Shown piece after piece: positions 33,456-42,393 of a stretch of DNA of 64,000 nucleotides. The stretch comes from Rubrivivax sp. (lineage in GTDB: Bacteria; Pseudomonadota; Gammaproteobacteria; Burkholderiales; Burkholderiaceae_C). Position 1 is the first letter of the stretch. Every line of letters starts with the position of its first letter. The stretch spans positions 1-64,000 of the forward strand of contig JAJTDM010000019.1 of NCBI GenBank assembly GCA_021300575.1, read 5' to 3'. Made by a program: the position numbers and the translations under genes. The notes under the pieces were generated by a model, which made no database searches, was not told the origin of the DNA, and worked only from the letters and a program-made list of their open reading frames with translations.

Positions 33456-33725
33456 ATGACCGCCCAACAAGTCTTCGCCATCGGACAGCAAGGGTTGTTC
33501 CAGTTGCTGCTGGTGGCCGCGCCGCTGCTGCTGTCGGCCCTGGTGGTGGGCCTGGTGGTCAGCATCTTCCAGGCCGCCACCCAGATCAACGAAGCCACAC
33601 TGAGCTTCGTGCCCAAGATCATCGCCGCCGTGGTGGTGCTGGCCCTGGCCGGCCCATGGATGATGACCTCGCTGGTGGAGTACCTGCGCAGCATCCTGCT
33701 GTCCATCCCGAGCACGGTGGCCTGA
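33456..33725 (+). CDS. fliQ: Flagellar export gate protein FliQ
   Basis: A protein of 89 residues with two membrane helices (LLLVAAPLLLSALVVGLVV and FVPKIIAAVVVLALAGPW) and the conserved ISIFQAATQINE-type loop (SIFQAATQINEATLSF). It forms part of the gate with FliP and FliR. It starts six bases after fliP. Confidence 0.95.
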   Translation: MTAQQVFAIGQQGLFQLLLVAAPLLLSALVVGLVVSIFQAATQINEATLSFVPKIIAAVVVLALAGPWMMTSLVEYLRSILLSIPSTVA

Positions 33726-33785
33726 CCGGCCCACCGGTATTGACGCAGCGCAGGTCCCCGCGCCAGGCGGTCCAAGCCAGCAGCC

Positions 33786-34547
33786 GTGATCACCTTCAAT
33801 GAAGCCCAGCTGACGGCCTGGCTGTCACCGCTGATATGGCCCTTCATCCGCGTGCTGGCGCTGTTCTCGGCGCTGCCCATCTTCAACCGGCGCAACGTGC
33901 CGCTGCGCATCCGCATCGCGCTGGCGGCCTTCATCACCGCCACAGCCCAGGCCTCCCTGCCCGAGATGCCCGTGGTACCGCTGGATTCGGCGCTGGCCAC
34001 CATGCTGGTGGTGCAGCAGGTGTTGATTGGCGTGACCATCGGCTTTGCCGTGCGGCTGGTGTTTGCGGCGGTGGAGTACGCGGGGGAGTTGATCGGACTG
34101 CAGATGGGTCTGAACTTCGCGGGCTTTTTCGATCCCGTCAGCGCCACCCAGAGCACGCCTGCGGCCAGCTTCTTTGCCACCATGGTGGCCTGGCTGTTCA
34201 TCGCGCTGAACGGGCACCTGATCGTGATCTCGGCGGTGGTCAACAGCTTCCAGGTCTTCCCGGTGGGTCCGGAGCCTTTCGCCTTCCTGCGCCAGGCCCA
34301 GCCTCACCGCTGGGGAGCCGAGATCTTTGCGACAGGCCTGTGGATCGCCCTGCCCATCGTCACCATGCTGCTGTTCGTCAACCTGGTGCTGGGCTTCATC
34401 TCGCGCGTGGCGCCGCAGATCCAGATCTTTGCCATCGGCTTTCCCATCACGCTGGGCCTGGGCCTGGCCGGGCTGTACTACATCGTCCCGGCACTGCAGC
34501 AACCCTTCATCGTCACGCTGGACAAGGTGATGGCGCCGTTTCGCTGA
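33786..34547 (+). CDS. fliR: Flagellar export gate protein FliR
   Basis: The last gene of the operon, with a GTG start. The 253-residue protein has about six membrane helices, including FIRVLALFSALPIFNRRNVP, LVVQQVLIGVTIGFAVRLVF, GELIGLQMGLNFAGFFDP and a terminal IQIFAIGFPITLGLGLAGLYY. It completes the export gate. The 98 bases downstream, before a convergent regulator gene, show only imperfect stems. Confidence 0.94.
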   Translation: MITFNEAQLTAWLSPLIWPFIRVLALFSALPIFNRRNVPLRIRIALAAFITATAQASLPEMPVVPLDSALATMLVVQQVLIGVTIGFAVRLVFAAVEYAGELIGLQMGLNFAGFFDPVSATQSTPAASFFATMVAWLFIALNGHLIVISAVVNSFQVFPVGPEPFAFLRQAQPHRWGAEIFATGLWIALPIVTMLLFVNLVLGFISRVAPQIQIFAIGFPITLGLGLAGLYYIVPALQQPFIVTLDKVMAPFR

Positions 34548-34645
34548 AGGCTGAAGCCTGAGAGCGCGGATACGCGGCGAGGCGGTGCTGGACGGAGAAG
34601 CACTCCGCTCCCCAATCGGGCCACGGTGGGTTGTGCGAAGCAGCG

Positions 34646-35287
34646 CTACGCGCCCTCGCCCACCAGCCCATTCCTGATGGCGTAAACCGTCAGCTCGGCG
34701 TTGTTGGCCAGGCCCAGTTTCTCCAGCACGCGGGCCCGGTACACCGAGACGGTCTTGGGCGACAGCAGCAACTCCTCGGCGATGTCTGACAGGCGTTTGC
34801 CCGAGGCGATCATCACCAGCGTCTGCAACTCCCGGTCAGACAAACGCTCGTGCGCCGATTCCGAAGGCGGCGCGGTCAGGCTTTCCACCAGCATCTGCGC
34901 GATCTCGGGCGTGACGTACTTGCGGCCCTGGGCCACGGTGCGCACCGCCTGGACGAGTTCCTGCGGATCACCGCCCTTGTGCACGTAGCCCGAAGCGCCG
35001 GCACGCAGGGCGCGGATGGCGTACTGGTCCTGCGGGTACATGCTGACGATCAGCACGCGCACTGGAGCGCCCTCGTCCTTGAGCACCTGCAGCACATCCA
35101 GGCCGCTGCGGCCGGGCATGTTGATGTCCAGCACCAGGACGTCGCAGCGCTGCTGGCGCATCAGAGCCCTGAGCTCACCATACTCCGAGGCCTCGCCCAC
35201 CACGCGGATGTCGGTGGCATCGGACAGGGTGTCGCGTATGCCGCGCCGGATCAGGGCATGGTCGTCACACAGGATCACTTCAATCAT
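34646..35287 (-). CDS. LuxR/NarL-family response regulator
   Basis: A 213-residue two-domain regulator. The receiver domain has DDH at the N-terminus, the phospho-acceptor Asp in VLVLDINMPG, and Lys in SGYVHKGG. The C-terminal LuxR helix-turn-helix reads LSDRELQTLVMIASGKRLSDIAEELLLSPKTV in part, ending LEKLGLANNAELTVYAI. It follows the hybrid kinase gene by 15 bases and should be its partner. The regulon is unknown; the position beside the flagellar operon suggests, but does not show, a role in motility. Confidence 0.9.
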   Translation of the reverse strand: MIEVILCDDHALIRRGIRDTLSDATDIRVVGEASEYGELRALMRQQRCDVLVLDINMPGRSGLDVLQVLKDEGAPVRVLIVSMYPQDQYAIRALRAGASGYVHKGGDPQELVQAVRTVAQGRKYVTPEIAQMLVESLTAPPSESAHERLSDRELQTLVMIASGKRLSDIAEELLLSPKTVSVYRARVLEKLGLANNAELTVYAIRNGLVGEGA

Positions 35288-35302
35288 CGCCGACTCCTTG
35301 CA

Positions 35303-36463
35303 TCAGCCCCAAGAGCCTGCGCTGCCCTCGCGGGACGTGCGCTCCGCCTGCTCCAGCGGCACCGACAGCATGAGCATCGTGCCCGCCGGGCTGCTGGACA
35401 GGTCGATCCAGCCGCCCACGGTGCCCGCGCGCTCGTGCAGGCCGCGGATGCCGAAGCTTCTGGCCTTGGCCAGCGCCCCTTCGTCGAGCCCCCGGCCATC
35501 GTCCACGATCTCTAGCGACAGCACGCCGTGTGACAGCGACAGGTCCACGGTGACGCGCGAGGCCTGCGCGTGCTTGCTGACGTTGGTCAGGGCCTCCTGC
35601 ACCGTGCGGTAGGCCACCAGGGCCACGCCCGGTGGCAGGGGCGGCAAAGCCTCGTGACTGGTGCGAAAGACGGTGGCAATGCCGTTGCGCTGCTTGAAGC
35701 TGCGCGTCATCCATTGCAGCGCCGCCACCAGCCCCTGCTCCAGGATGGCGGGCCGCAGGTTGTGCATGATGCGCTGACTGGCCTCGATGGCGTGGGTGAC
35801 TGTCTCCAGGGCGGAGTCCACGCGCTGCTGCAGTTCGGGCTCCTTCACGCGCCGTGCCAGCCAGGCCAGATCGAACTTCAGCGCGGTGAGCGAACCGCCC
35901 ACATCGTCGTGGATCTCGCGTGAGATGGCGCTGCGCTCGCTCTCGATGCTGGTCTGAAGGTGCTGAGCCAGCTCGGACAGGCGCTGACGGGAGGCTGCCA
36001 GTTCGCGGTCGGACTCCAGCCGCGCGCGCCGGCTCTCGCTGGCCTCGATGGCCCGCTCCAGCGCTGGCGCCAACCGTGCCAGGTTCTGCTTGAGCAGGTA
36101 GTCGCTGGCACCGCTGCGCATGGCCTCCACGGCCGTCTCTTCGCCAATCTCGCCCGACACCAGGATGAAAGGCAGCACCAGGCCCGTGCCGCGGAACACC
36201 GCCAGAGCGTCAAGACCGGTGAACCCGGGCAGGTTGTAGTCCGACAGGATGGCATCCCAGGGCTGGGCCAAGGCGGCCTCGAAGGCCGACAGGTCTTCCA
36301 CGCGCGTGAAATCGGCCTGCAATCCGGCGCGGCGCAATTGCAGGACAGTCAGGGCATGGTCGTCCTCGGAGTCCTCCAGGTGCAGGATCCGCAACCGCGG
36401 CTGCAGGCGCGGCGGACGCTCCAGTTGCACGCCTGAACCAGCGGCAGGTTGGGGCTCTGACAT
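35303..36463 (-). CDS. Soluble receiver-histidine kinase hybrid
   Basis: A 386-residue protein without membrane helices. Residues 25-140 form a receiver domain (LHLEDSEDDHA, DAILSDYNLPGFTG, GASDYLLKQN). A short coiled coil (SRRARLESDRELAAS) leads to a HisKA_3 helix with the phospho-accepting His in SAISREIHDDVGGSL, then a HATPase_c domain with QEALTNVSKHAQAS and VDDGRGL. This layout means its input may be phosphotransfer from another kinase rather than a ligand. Start at ATG 36463; a GTG at 36478 is possible. Transcribed with the downstream regulator gene and perhaps with the permease upstream. Confidence 0.87.
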   Translation of the reverse strand: MSEPQPAAGSGVQLERPPRLQPRLRILHLEDSEDDHALTVLQLRRAGLQADFTRVEDLSAFEAALAQPWDAILSDYNLPGFTGLDALAVFRGTGLVLPFILVSGEIGEETAVEAMRSGASDYLLKQNLARLAPALERAIEASESRRARLESDRELAASRQRLSELAQHLQTSIESERSAISREIHDDVGGSLTALKFDLAWLARRVKEPELQQRVDSALETVTHAIEASQRIMHNLRPAILEQGLVAALQWMTRSFKQRNGIATVFRTSHEALPPLPPGVALVAYRTVQEALTNVSKHAQASRVTVDLSLSHGVLSLEIVDDGRGLDEGALAKARSFGIRGLHERAGTVGGWIDLSSSPAGTMLMLSVPLEQAERTSREGSAGSWG

Positions 36464-36523
36464 TCGTTCAGCATTCACGCGCGGCAGTATCGCCCAGCCC
36501 CTGCGCTGCGCGGGCACCCAGGA

Positions 36524-39085
36524 TCACCATGCCGCGCTGTTGCGCAGCGACTCCACCACGGGGCGGCGCAACACCCCGCGCAAGCCCCACCAGCCCGCCG
36601 CCCAGGCCAGCAAGGCGCCGGCTGCGGTGCCCGCCAGCGGCACCCACGGTGTCGGGTTCCAGCTGAACTCGAAGGCGTACCGCGCCAGCAACCACCCCAC
36701 GGCCACGGCCACCACCGATGCGAGCAAGCCGGCCAATGCCCCCACGCCCAGCAGTTCGGCCCGCTGTACGGTTGCAAGCAGCCGGCGGCTTGCGCCCATC
36801 GCCCGCATCAGCGCGTACTCACGTGAACGGGCCTCCCGGGTAGCCGTGACGGCGGCGAACAACACCACCAGGCCCGTGGCCAGGGTGAAGCCGAACAGGA
36901 ACTCCACGGCACGGATGACCTGGTCCAGCACCCGCTGCACCTGCGCGATCGAAGCCGAGACGTCGACATTGGTCACGTTCGGAAAGGCCCGGCTGAGCGC
37001 GCTGTCAAAACCGCGCTGCGTGGGAGCGAGGAACGCGCTGATCCAGGTGACCGGCAACTCGGCGGGCAGGGCCGAGCGGGGAAACAGCACGAAGAAGTTC
37101 ACGCGCATGGAACCCCAATCCACCTTGCGCAGGCTGGTGATGCGGCCTTCGTAGGTCTGGCCGGCAATGTCGAAGCCAAGGCGGTCGCCCAGCTTCAGCC
37201 CCAGGGTCTTGGCCAGGCCCTCCTCCACGCTCAGACCATCGGCCTCTTCCGGCGTCCAGCGGCCTGCCACCACCGGGTTGCCGCCCGGCAGTTCGGCGGC
37301 ATGGCTGAGGTTGAACTCGCGTTCCACCATGCGCTGGGCCCGGTCGCCTTCAAAGGATTGCGACTGAACGGGTTGGCCGTTCAAGGTCACCAAGCGGCCA
37401 CGGATAATGGGGTACCAGTCATAACGCTGCACGCCCGCCTGCGCCAGCGCCTGGCGGAAAGCGGCCGTCTGGTCCGGCTGGATGTTGATGACGAAGCGGT
37501 CAGGCGCATCCGGCGGGGTGGCGCTGCGCCAGCTGCCGATCAGGTCGGTGCGCAGCAGCACCAGCAGCACCAGGGCCAGGAGCCCCACGGCCAGCGCCGA
37601 CACCTGCAGCACGGCATAGGCCGGCCGTGCCGTCACCTGCCGCGTGGCCAGCAGCAGCCAGCGCGGTGCGCCGGCCTCGGGCACCAGCCGCTTCAGCAGG
37701 CTCACCGCCGCCCAGGCCAGGCCCGCAAACAGCGCCACCGCCAGCGCGAAGCCGCCCACGGCAATGCCGCCCAGCACGGGGTCCGCCGCCACGGCCACCA
37801 ACAGCACCGAGAAGCCCAGCACCCCCAGCAGAAGAACAGACAGCGAGGCGGCACGTGGCAGGCCCAGGTCGCGGCGTATCACGCGCAAAGGCGGCACGCG
37901 GGAGAGCTGCAGCACGGGCGGCAACCCGAAGGCCAGCAGCAGCGTCATGCCGACCCCCAGACCGAAGACCGCCGGCGCCAGGCCTGCGGGGGGCAGCGAG
38001 GCGTTGACCAGCCCGGCCAGCAACCACACGAAGGCGTGGTGCACCGCCCAGCCCAGGGCAATGCCCAGCACGCTGGCCAGCAGGCCCACCAGCGCAAACT
38101 CGAGGGCGTAAGCCCCCGCGATGCGCCGCTGTGGCAAGCCCAGCACCCGCAGCATGGCGCAGTCGTCCAGATGGCGCTGCGCGAAATCACGCGCGCCAAT
38201 GGCCACGGCCACGGCGGCCAGCAAGGCGGCCAGCAGCGCCACCAGCCGCAGGAACTTGTCGGCCCGGTCCAGGGTCTGACGCATCTCGGGGCGGCCGCTC
38301 TCGAAGGAATCCAGCCGCAGGCCGCGCAGCGACTCGGCGCGGATCTGCTCCTCCACCTGACGAGTGAAGGCCTTGACCGCCGCGTCCGGGCCGGCCACGG
38401 CCAGGCGCCAAGTGACGCGGCTGGCCGGCTGCACCAGGCCCGTGGCAGGCAGATCGGCCTCGTGCAGCATCACGCGCGGGGCGAAGCTCAGGAAGCCGGC
38501 GCCCCGGTCGGGCTCCACGACGATGAGGCGGTCGATCTTCAGGACTGCCTCGCCCAGCAGCAGGTCATCCCCCATGGCCAGGCCCAGGGACTCCAGCACC
38601 GCCTCGTCCACCCACACCGTGCCGCGGGGCGGGGCGCCAGTTGCGGCCTGCACCGCAGCCCCGGGTGCCGCCTTCACCTGCAGTTGTCCGCGCAGGGGGT
38701 AGTTTGTGCTGACCGCCTTCACGGCCACCAGCCGTGATGCGCCTCCCCGCGCTTCGGGCGCGCGGCCCATGCTGGGAAAGCCGGCGCTGGTGGCTGTCTG
38801 CAGGCCCAGGGTCTGGGCGCGCTGGGCCAGCGCGGCTGGCGCGGGCTGGTCACTGGCCACCACGGCGTCACCGCCCAGCAACTGGCGCGCGTCGCGCGCC
38901 AGGCCCGTGTTCAGCCGGTCGGCAAAGAAGGCCACTGCGGTGAGGGCGGCCACCGCCAACACCACGGCCAGCGCCAGCAGGCGCAACTCTCCGGCCTGGA
39001 AGTCACGCCAAGCCTGGCGTGCTGCCAACCGCCACAAGGGCGGCGCACTTGAGGGGGTAACGGAGGAACGTTCAATCAAGGCCAT
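36524..39085 (-). CDS. FtsX-like ABC transporter permease (YbbP type)
   Basis: The 853-residue protein has an N-terminal helix (LRLLALAVVLAVAALTAVAFF), a large extracytoplasmic domain, three helices near 265-400 (LVALLAALLAAVAVAIGARDF begins the first FtsX domain), more helices around 410-510, a second periplasmic domain and a final FtsX domain (FLFGFTLATGLVVLFAAVTA, GVGALAGLLASVVAVAVGW). This is the YbbP arrangement. Such permeases pair with a LolD/YbbA-like ATPase and may move lipids or lipoproteins to the periplasm. No ATPase gene lies beside it within the window. Confidence 0.85.
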   Translation of the reverse strand: MALIERSSVTPSSAPPLWRLAARQAWRDFQAGELRLLALAVVLAVAALTAVAFFADRLNTGLARDARQLLGGDAVVASDQPAPAALAQRAQTLGLQTATSAGFPSMGRAPEARGGASRLVAVKAVSTNYPLRGQLQVKAAPGAAVQAATGAPPRGTVWVDEAVLESLGLAMGDDLLLGEAVLKIDRLIVVEPDRGAGFLSFAPRVMLHEADLPATGLVQPASRVTWRLAVAGPDAAVKAFTRQVEEQIRAESLRGLRLDSFESGRPEMRQTLDRADKFLRLVALLAALLAAVAVAIGARDFAQRHLDDCAMLRVLGLPQRRIAGAYALEFALVGLLASVLGIALGWAVHHAFVWLLAGLVNASLPPAGLAPAVFGLGVGMTLLLAFGLPPVLQLSRVPPLRVIRRDLGLPRAASLSVLLLGVLGFSVLLVAVAADPVLGGIAVGGFALAVALFAGLAWAAVSLLKRLVPEAGAPRWLLLATRQVTARPAYAVLQVSALAVGLLALVLLVLLRTDLIGSWRSATPPDAPDRFVINIQPDQTAAFRQALAQAGVQRYDWYPIIRGRLVTLNGQPVQSQSFEGDRAQRMVEREFNLSHAAELPGGNPVVAGRWTPEEADGLSVEEGLAKTLGLKLGDRLGFDIAGQTYEGRITSLRKVDWGSMRVNFFVLFPRSALPAELPVTWISAFLAPTQRGFDSALSRAFPNVTNVDVSASIAQVQRVLDQVIRAVEFLFGFTLATGLVVLFAAVTATREARSREYALMRAMGASRRLLATVQRAELLGVGALAGLLASVVAVAVGWLLARYAFEFSWNPTPWVPLAGTAAGALLAWAAGWWGLRGVLRRPVVESLRNSAAW

Positions 39086-39196
39086 GCCCCGAAGTTACCT
39101 CAGCGAGGTGTACCCGTCCGGCACGGGGACAACTTGAGGGTGCACAGCCAGGAAACAGGCGGTTTTTCCCCCGCTTTTTCCACTTATGTCCAGGCC

Positions 39197-39223
39197 TCAA
39201 GTCTTTGACACTCGCGTCGAGCC
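39197..39223 (+). promoter_or_regulatory. Possible sigma-28 promoter, flagellin 3
   Basis: TCAAGTCT, an 11-base spacer and GTCGAGCC. The -35 is identical to that of the distal flagellin 1 promoter, but the -10 agrees only in part (GTCGA against GCCGA). The start would lie about 85 bases before the GTG. Confidence 0.35.
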
Positions 39224-39312
39224 CTGGTCTTCAAGGTCAATGGCTCGGAACCTGATCCGAACCAAGAAAGACCCGACGACCGAAGTCGCTCAAGCCTGAA
39301 AGGGCAAACATC

Positions 39313-40788
39313 GTGGCCCAGTCCATCAACACCAACGTCGCTTCCCTCAGCGCCCAGCGTTACCTCAACCGTAACCAGGCCGACATGACCACGGCCATCA
39401 ACCGGCTGTCTTCGGGCCTGCGCATCAACAGCGCCAAGGACGACGCTGCGGGCATGACGCTGGCCGAGCGCATGACTACGCAGATCCGCGGCTTGAACGT
39501 GGCTTCGCGCAACGCCAATGACGCCATCGCCCTGGCACAGACCGCCGAGGCGGCGATGGGCAGCGTGGCCTCAGCCTTGCAGCGCATCCGTGAGCTGGCG
39601 GTGCAATCGGCCAACGCGAGCTACTCCGACACTGACCGTTCAACGATGAACCGCGAAGCACGGGAACTCATCGAGGAGGTCAAGCGTGTCAGCACCAACA
39701 CGGCCTTCAACGGCGTGAACCTGCTGGACGGCTCGTTCAAAAACCAGCAGTTCCAGATCGGTGCGAACTCCGGCCAAACGCTCAACCTGCCGTCCCTGGC
39801 AGACGCACGAGTGACGTCGCTAGGGCGCAGCGCAGTTGCTTTAGATGGTACTTCAGCCGGCTCGGTATTGGGAAATGCCGTGGCCGCCGCCGCCGCTGTA
39901 CCGACCAATGGTGTAACGGCAGTGACCAACCTTACGTTCACCAATCCTGAAGGTACAAGCTCTCCCATCTCTTGGTCCAACAACGATTCAGCGAAGTCCG
40001 TCGCAGCGGCTATCAATCTGAAAGCCAACTCGTTAGGTATCACGGCAACCGCCACCAACAGCGCCACGATTGGCAACTTCTCAACCACTGGGTCCACGGC
40101 GCTAACGATCAATGGCACGACAGTCAGCGCCTCTTTGACCAGCACCAGTGACCTGACGCCGCTGGCTGATGCCATCAATGGTGCGGCTACAGGCGTGACC
40201 GCCGTGTTCGCGGCGCCACCGGCCAAGGATAAGTTGCTTCTCACTGCCGCTGACGGTTCGGACATTGGCATAGGAGACTTCTCCAACGGCACCATGACCG
40301 TCACGGGCTCCAAGTCCGGTGCCACGCCGGTGACCCTGACTTCAGGGGGGACAGCCGACTCCACTGTGGTATCGGGAACATTGGAGATCGTTAGCACGAA
40401 AGGGGCTCTGTCTTGGGCTAACGGCAATGCGACTGTTTTCGGGGCGAGCACGTCCGGCATCGCCGGCCTCAACACCATCAGCACCGTGGACCTGGGTTCC
40501 ATGACAGGCGCCGTGTCCGCCATCAAGGTGGTCGACGCGGCGCTGAATCAGCTGAGTTCTGCCCGCGGCACCCTGGGCGCCGTGCAGAGCCGCCTGGAGA
40601 TGCTGATCGCCAACGTGGACGTGGTCAGCGAGAACATCACCACCGCCCGCGGGCGTCTGGTGGACGCCGACTTCGCCAAGGAGACCGCCGCGCTGGCGCG
40701 CGTTCAGATCCTGCAGCAGGCCGGCACCGCCATGCTCGCGCAGGCCAACGCCATTCCGCAGCAGGTGCTGCAGTTGCTCAAGGGCTGA
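39313..40788 (+). CDS. Flagellin 3 (long form)
   Basis: A 491-residue flagellin with a GTG start (AGGG eight bases upstream). Its terminal domains are conserved: AQSINTNVASLSAQRYLN, RLSSGLRINSAKDDAAGM, LQRIRELAVQSAN, and C-terminal NQLSSARGTLGAVQSRLEM, ARVQILQQAGTAMLAQANA ending LLKG. Between about residues 175 and 380 it carries a Ser/Thr/Gly/Ala-rich D2/D3 region absent from flagellins 1 and 2. That region uses codons such as TTA, GTA and AAT that are rare in the ends. It stands 5 kb outside the main cluster and is followed by a glycosyltransferase gene. Confidence 0.95.
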   Translation: MAQSINTNVASLSAQRYLNRNQADMTTAINRLSSGLRINSAKDDAAGMTLAERMTTQIRGLNVASRNANDAIALAQTAEAAMGSVASALQRIRELAVQSANASYSDTDRSTMNREARELIEEVKRVSTNTAFNGVNLLDGSFKNQQFQIGANSGQTLNLPSLADARVTSLGRSAVALDGTSAGSVLGNAVAAAAAVPTNGVTAVTNLTFTNPEGTSSPISWSNNDSAKSVAAAINLKANSLGITATATNSATIGNFSTTGSTALTINGTTVSASLTSTSDLTPLADAINGAATGVTAVFAAPPAKDKLLLTAADGSDIGIGDFSNGTMTVTGSKSGATPVTLTSGGTADSTVVSGTLEIVSTKGALSWANGNATVFGASTSGIAGLNTISTVDLGSMTGAVSAIKVVDAALNQLSSARGTLGAVQSRLEMLIANVDVVSENITTARGRLVDADFAKETAALARVQILQQAGTAMLAQANAIPQQVLQLLKG

Positions 40789-40828
40789 TGTCGGCTGACG
40801 AGCGCCGCACCCCGCCCGACCGCTGCAG

Positions 40829-40840
40829 GGGGTTCACCCC
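40829..40840 (+). promoter_or_regulatory. Small hairpin at the ribosome site of the GT2-TPR gene
   Basis: GGGG-TTCA-CCCC lies directly before the ATG at 40841 and includes the purine-rich AGGGGG likely to serve as Shine-Dalgarno. Base pairing could limit translation of the glycosyltransferase compared with flagellin 3. Confidence 0.3.
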
Positions 40841-42376
40841 ATGACCCCTCTGCCCTTGAGCGTGTGCCTCATCGCACGCGACGAAGCGCACAACCTGCCC
40901 GGACTCATGGCGTCATTGGCAGGGGTCGCACAGGAGGTGATCATCGTCGACACGGGCAGTGTTGACGGCACACCAGCGCTGGCGACGTCGCTGGGAGCAC
41001 GGGTGCTCCACTCTGCTTGGCAGGACGATTTCTCCCAAGCCCGTAACGTGGCCCTGAAGGCCGCACAGGCCCCGTGGATTCTGAGCATGGACGCCGACCA
41101 GCAACTGGATGCTGGCGCTGCGCAGGCCCTTGCCGTCGCCATTCAGCGACAAGACAGCCTCGCGCAATTGGTGACGATTCGTCTGCTGGGGCTCGTGGAC
41201 CCCAACGGAAGCACCCAAGTGGTGCGAAACCTTCCCTCACTGCGCCTGTTCAGACGCGATGCCCGCATCAGTTACCGGGGTCGCGTTCACGAAGACATCG
41301 CCGCCAGCCTGCTGGAGATCGGAAGCCACTCCTGGCCGGACTCTGGCGTGACGGTGACTGACCATGGTTACATGGAGCCCGAGGCACGAGCCCGGAAACT
41401 CGCGCGCAACTTGCGACTCCTGCGCCAAGCCCATCAGGAGCGCCCCGACGATCTGCACCTCGCCTACAAGTTGGCTTCAAGCCTGCCACCCGAGGCCGCC
41501 ATGGAGCGTAAGGGCGTGCTGTGGGGGGCATTGCGCCAAGCGCAGACCATGCCGGACGAATCGCTGCTGGAACTGACCTGTCTGCCCCGACTGGTAGCCG
41601 CTGGGCTGGAGGCTTGGGTGGTTGAGGGCCGCTTGACCGAAGCTGCCGATGCAGCCTCTTTGCTGATGCGGCGCAGCGCACCTGTTCTGCTGTTCACGTG
41701 CGGGCGCGCGCTGGCGCGCGCAGGCCTCCATGCCGAAGGCAGGGCCGCCCTGATGACGTATCTGAAGGCTGCCAGTGGTATCGGTCACAGGCCACAGCTT
41801 GATCTGACGCAGCAGGACGAGGATGCCAACCCTCAGGAGGCCCTCCGATGGCTGGCATGGCTGGAATGGATGCAAGGGCGGACACAGGAGGCGTGGACCT
41901 GGATCGACAAGGGGCGGGAGTTCAGTGGTCAGTCGGTACACCCGCCGCTGGAGTCCCTGGCCGTCGAGGTGCTGCTGGCCCAGGGCGACATCGATGCAGC
42001 CATGCGGCGGCTGGACGTGTTGGGACGGCAAGTCGGTCAGCACCTGAGCCCACCAAAGGCCTTGATGCCGGAGTTGATGCTGGCCACTGCACGGGTGGCC
42101 CTCGCCACAGGCGACCGGTCTTCAGCCCGAGAGTTCGCAGCCCAGGCGCTGTCCGCGGCTGATGACGCAGGGGCCGTGTTGCTGGCGCAGATCGAAGCAG
42201 CCGACGCGGATCTCAACCGAGAAGTCCTGGCCAGCCATCACTCGACCATCAAGGGTCGGCGTTTCGACACCCTGGCTCTGAAACTGATGCTGGGTCAACG
42301 TCTGGGGTTGACCTGGGCACACCCCGTGCCAGAGGCCACCACCCGGGCCATCCAGCACGGCTTGAGGCCGCGCTGA
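40841..42376 (+). CDS. GT2-family glycosyltransferase with TPR-like tail
   Basis: A 511-residue protein. Residues 1-110 form a GT2 domain: LSVCLIARDEAHNLPGLM, VIIVDTGSVDGT, DDFSQARNVAL and the metal motif MDADQQL; then FRRDARISYRGRVHED. The rest is helical with TPR-like repeats (KLASSLPPEAAMERK, EAWTWIDKGREFSG, VALATGDRSSAREFAAQAL). It resembles the shorter protein at 14817. It begins 52 bases after flagellin 3, with no strong terminator between, so it is likely co-transcribed and may glycosylate flagellin; this is inference from context. Confidence 0.8.
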   Translation: MTPLPLSVCLIARDEAHNLPGLMASLAGVAQEVIIVDTGSVDGTPALATSLGARVLHSAWQDDFSQARNVALKAAQAPWILSMDADQQLDAGAAQALAVAIQRQDSLAQLVTIRLLGLVDPNGSTQVVRNLPSLRLFRRDARISYRGRVHEDIAASLLEIGSHSWPDSGVTVTDHGYMEPEARARKLARNLRLLRQAHQERPDDLHLAYKLASSLPPEAAMERKGVLWGALRQAQTMPDESLLELTCLPRLVAAGLEAWVVEGRLTEAADAASLLMRRSAPVLLFTCGRALARAGLHAEGRAALMTYLKAASGIGHRPQLDLTQQDEDANPQEALRWLAWLEWMQGRTQEAWTWIDKGREFSGQSVHPPLESLAVEVLLAQGDIDAAMRRLDVLGRQVGQHLSPPKALMPELMLATARVALATGDRSSAREFAAQALSAADDAGAVLLAQIEAADADLNREVLASHHSTIKGRRFDTLALKLMLGQRLGLTWAHPVPEATTRAIQHGLRPR

Positions 42377-42393
42377 GCCCAGACACCGGCGCT

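Noticed and set aside
34548..34645. Terminator between fliR and the response regulator gene
   Set aside because: Only imperfect or very short stems and no T-run.
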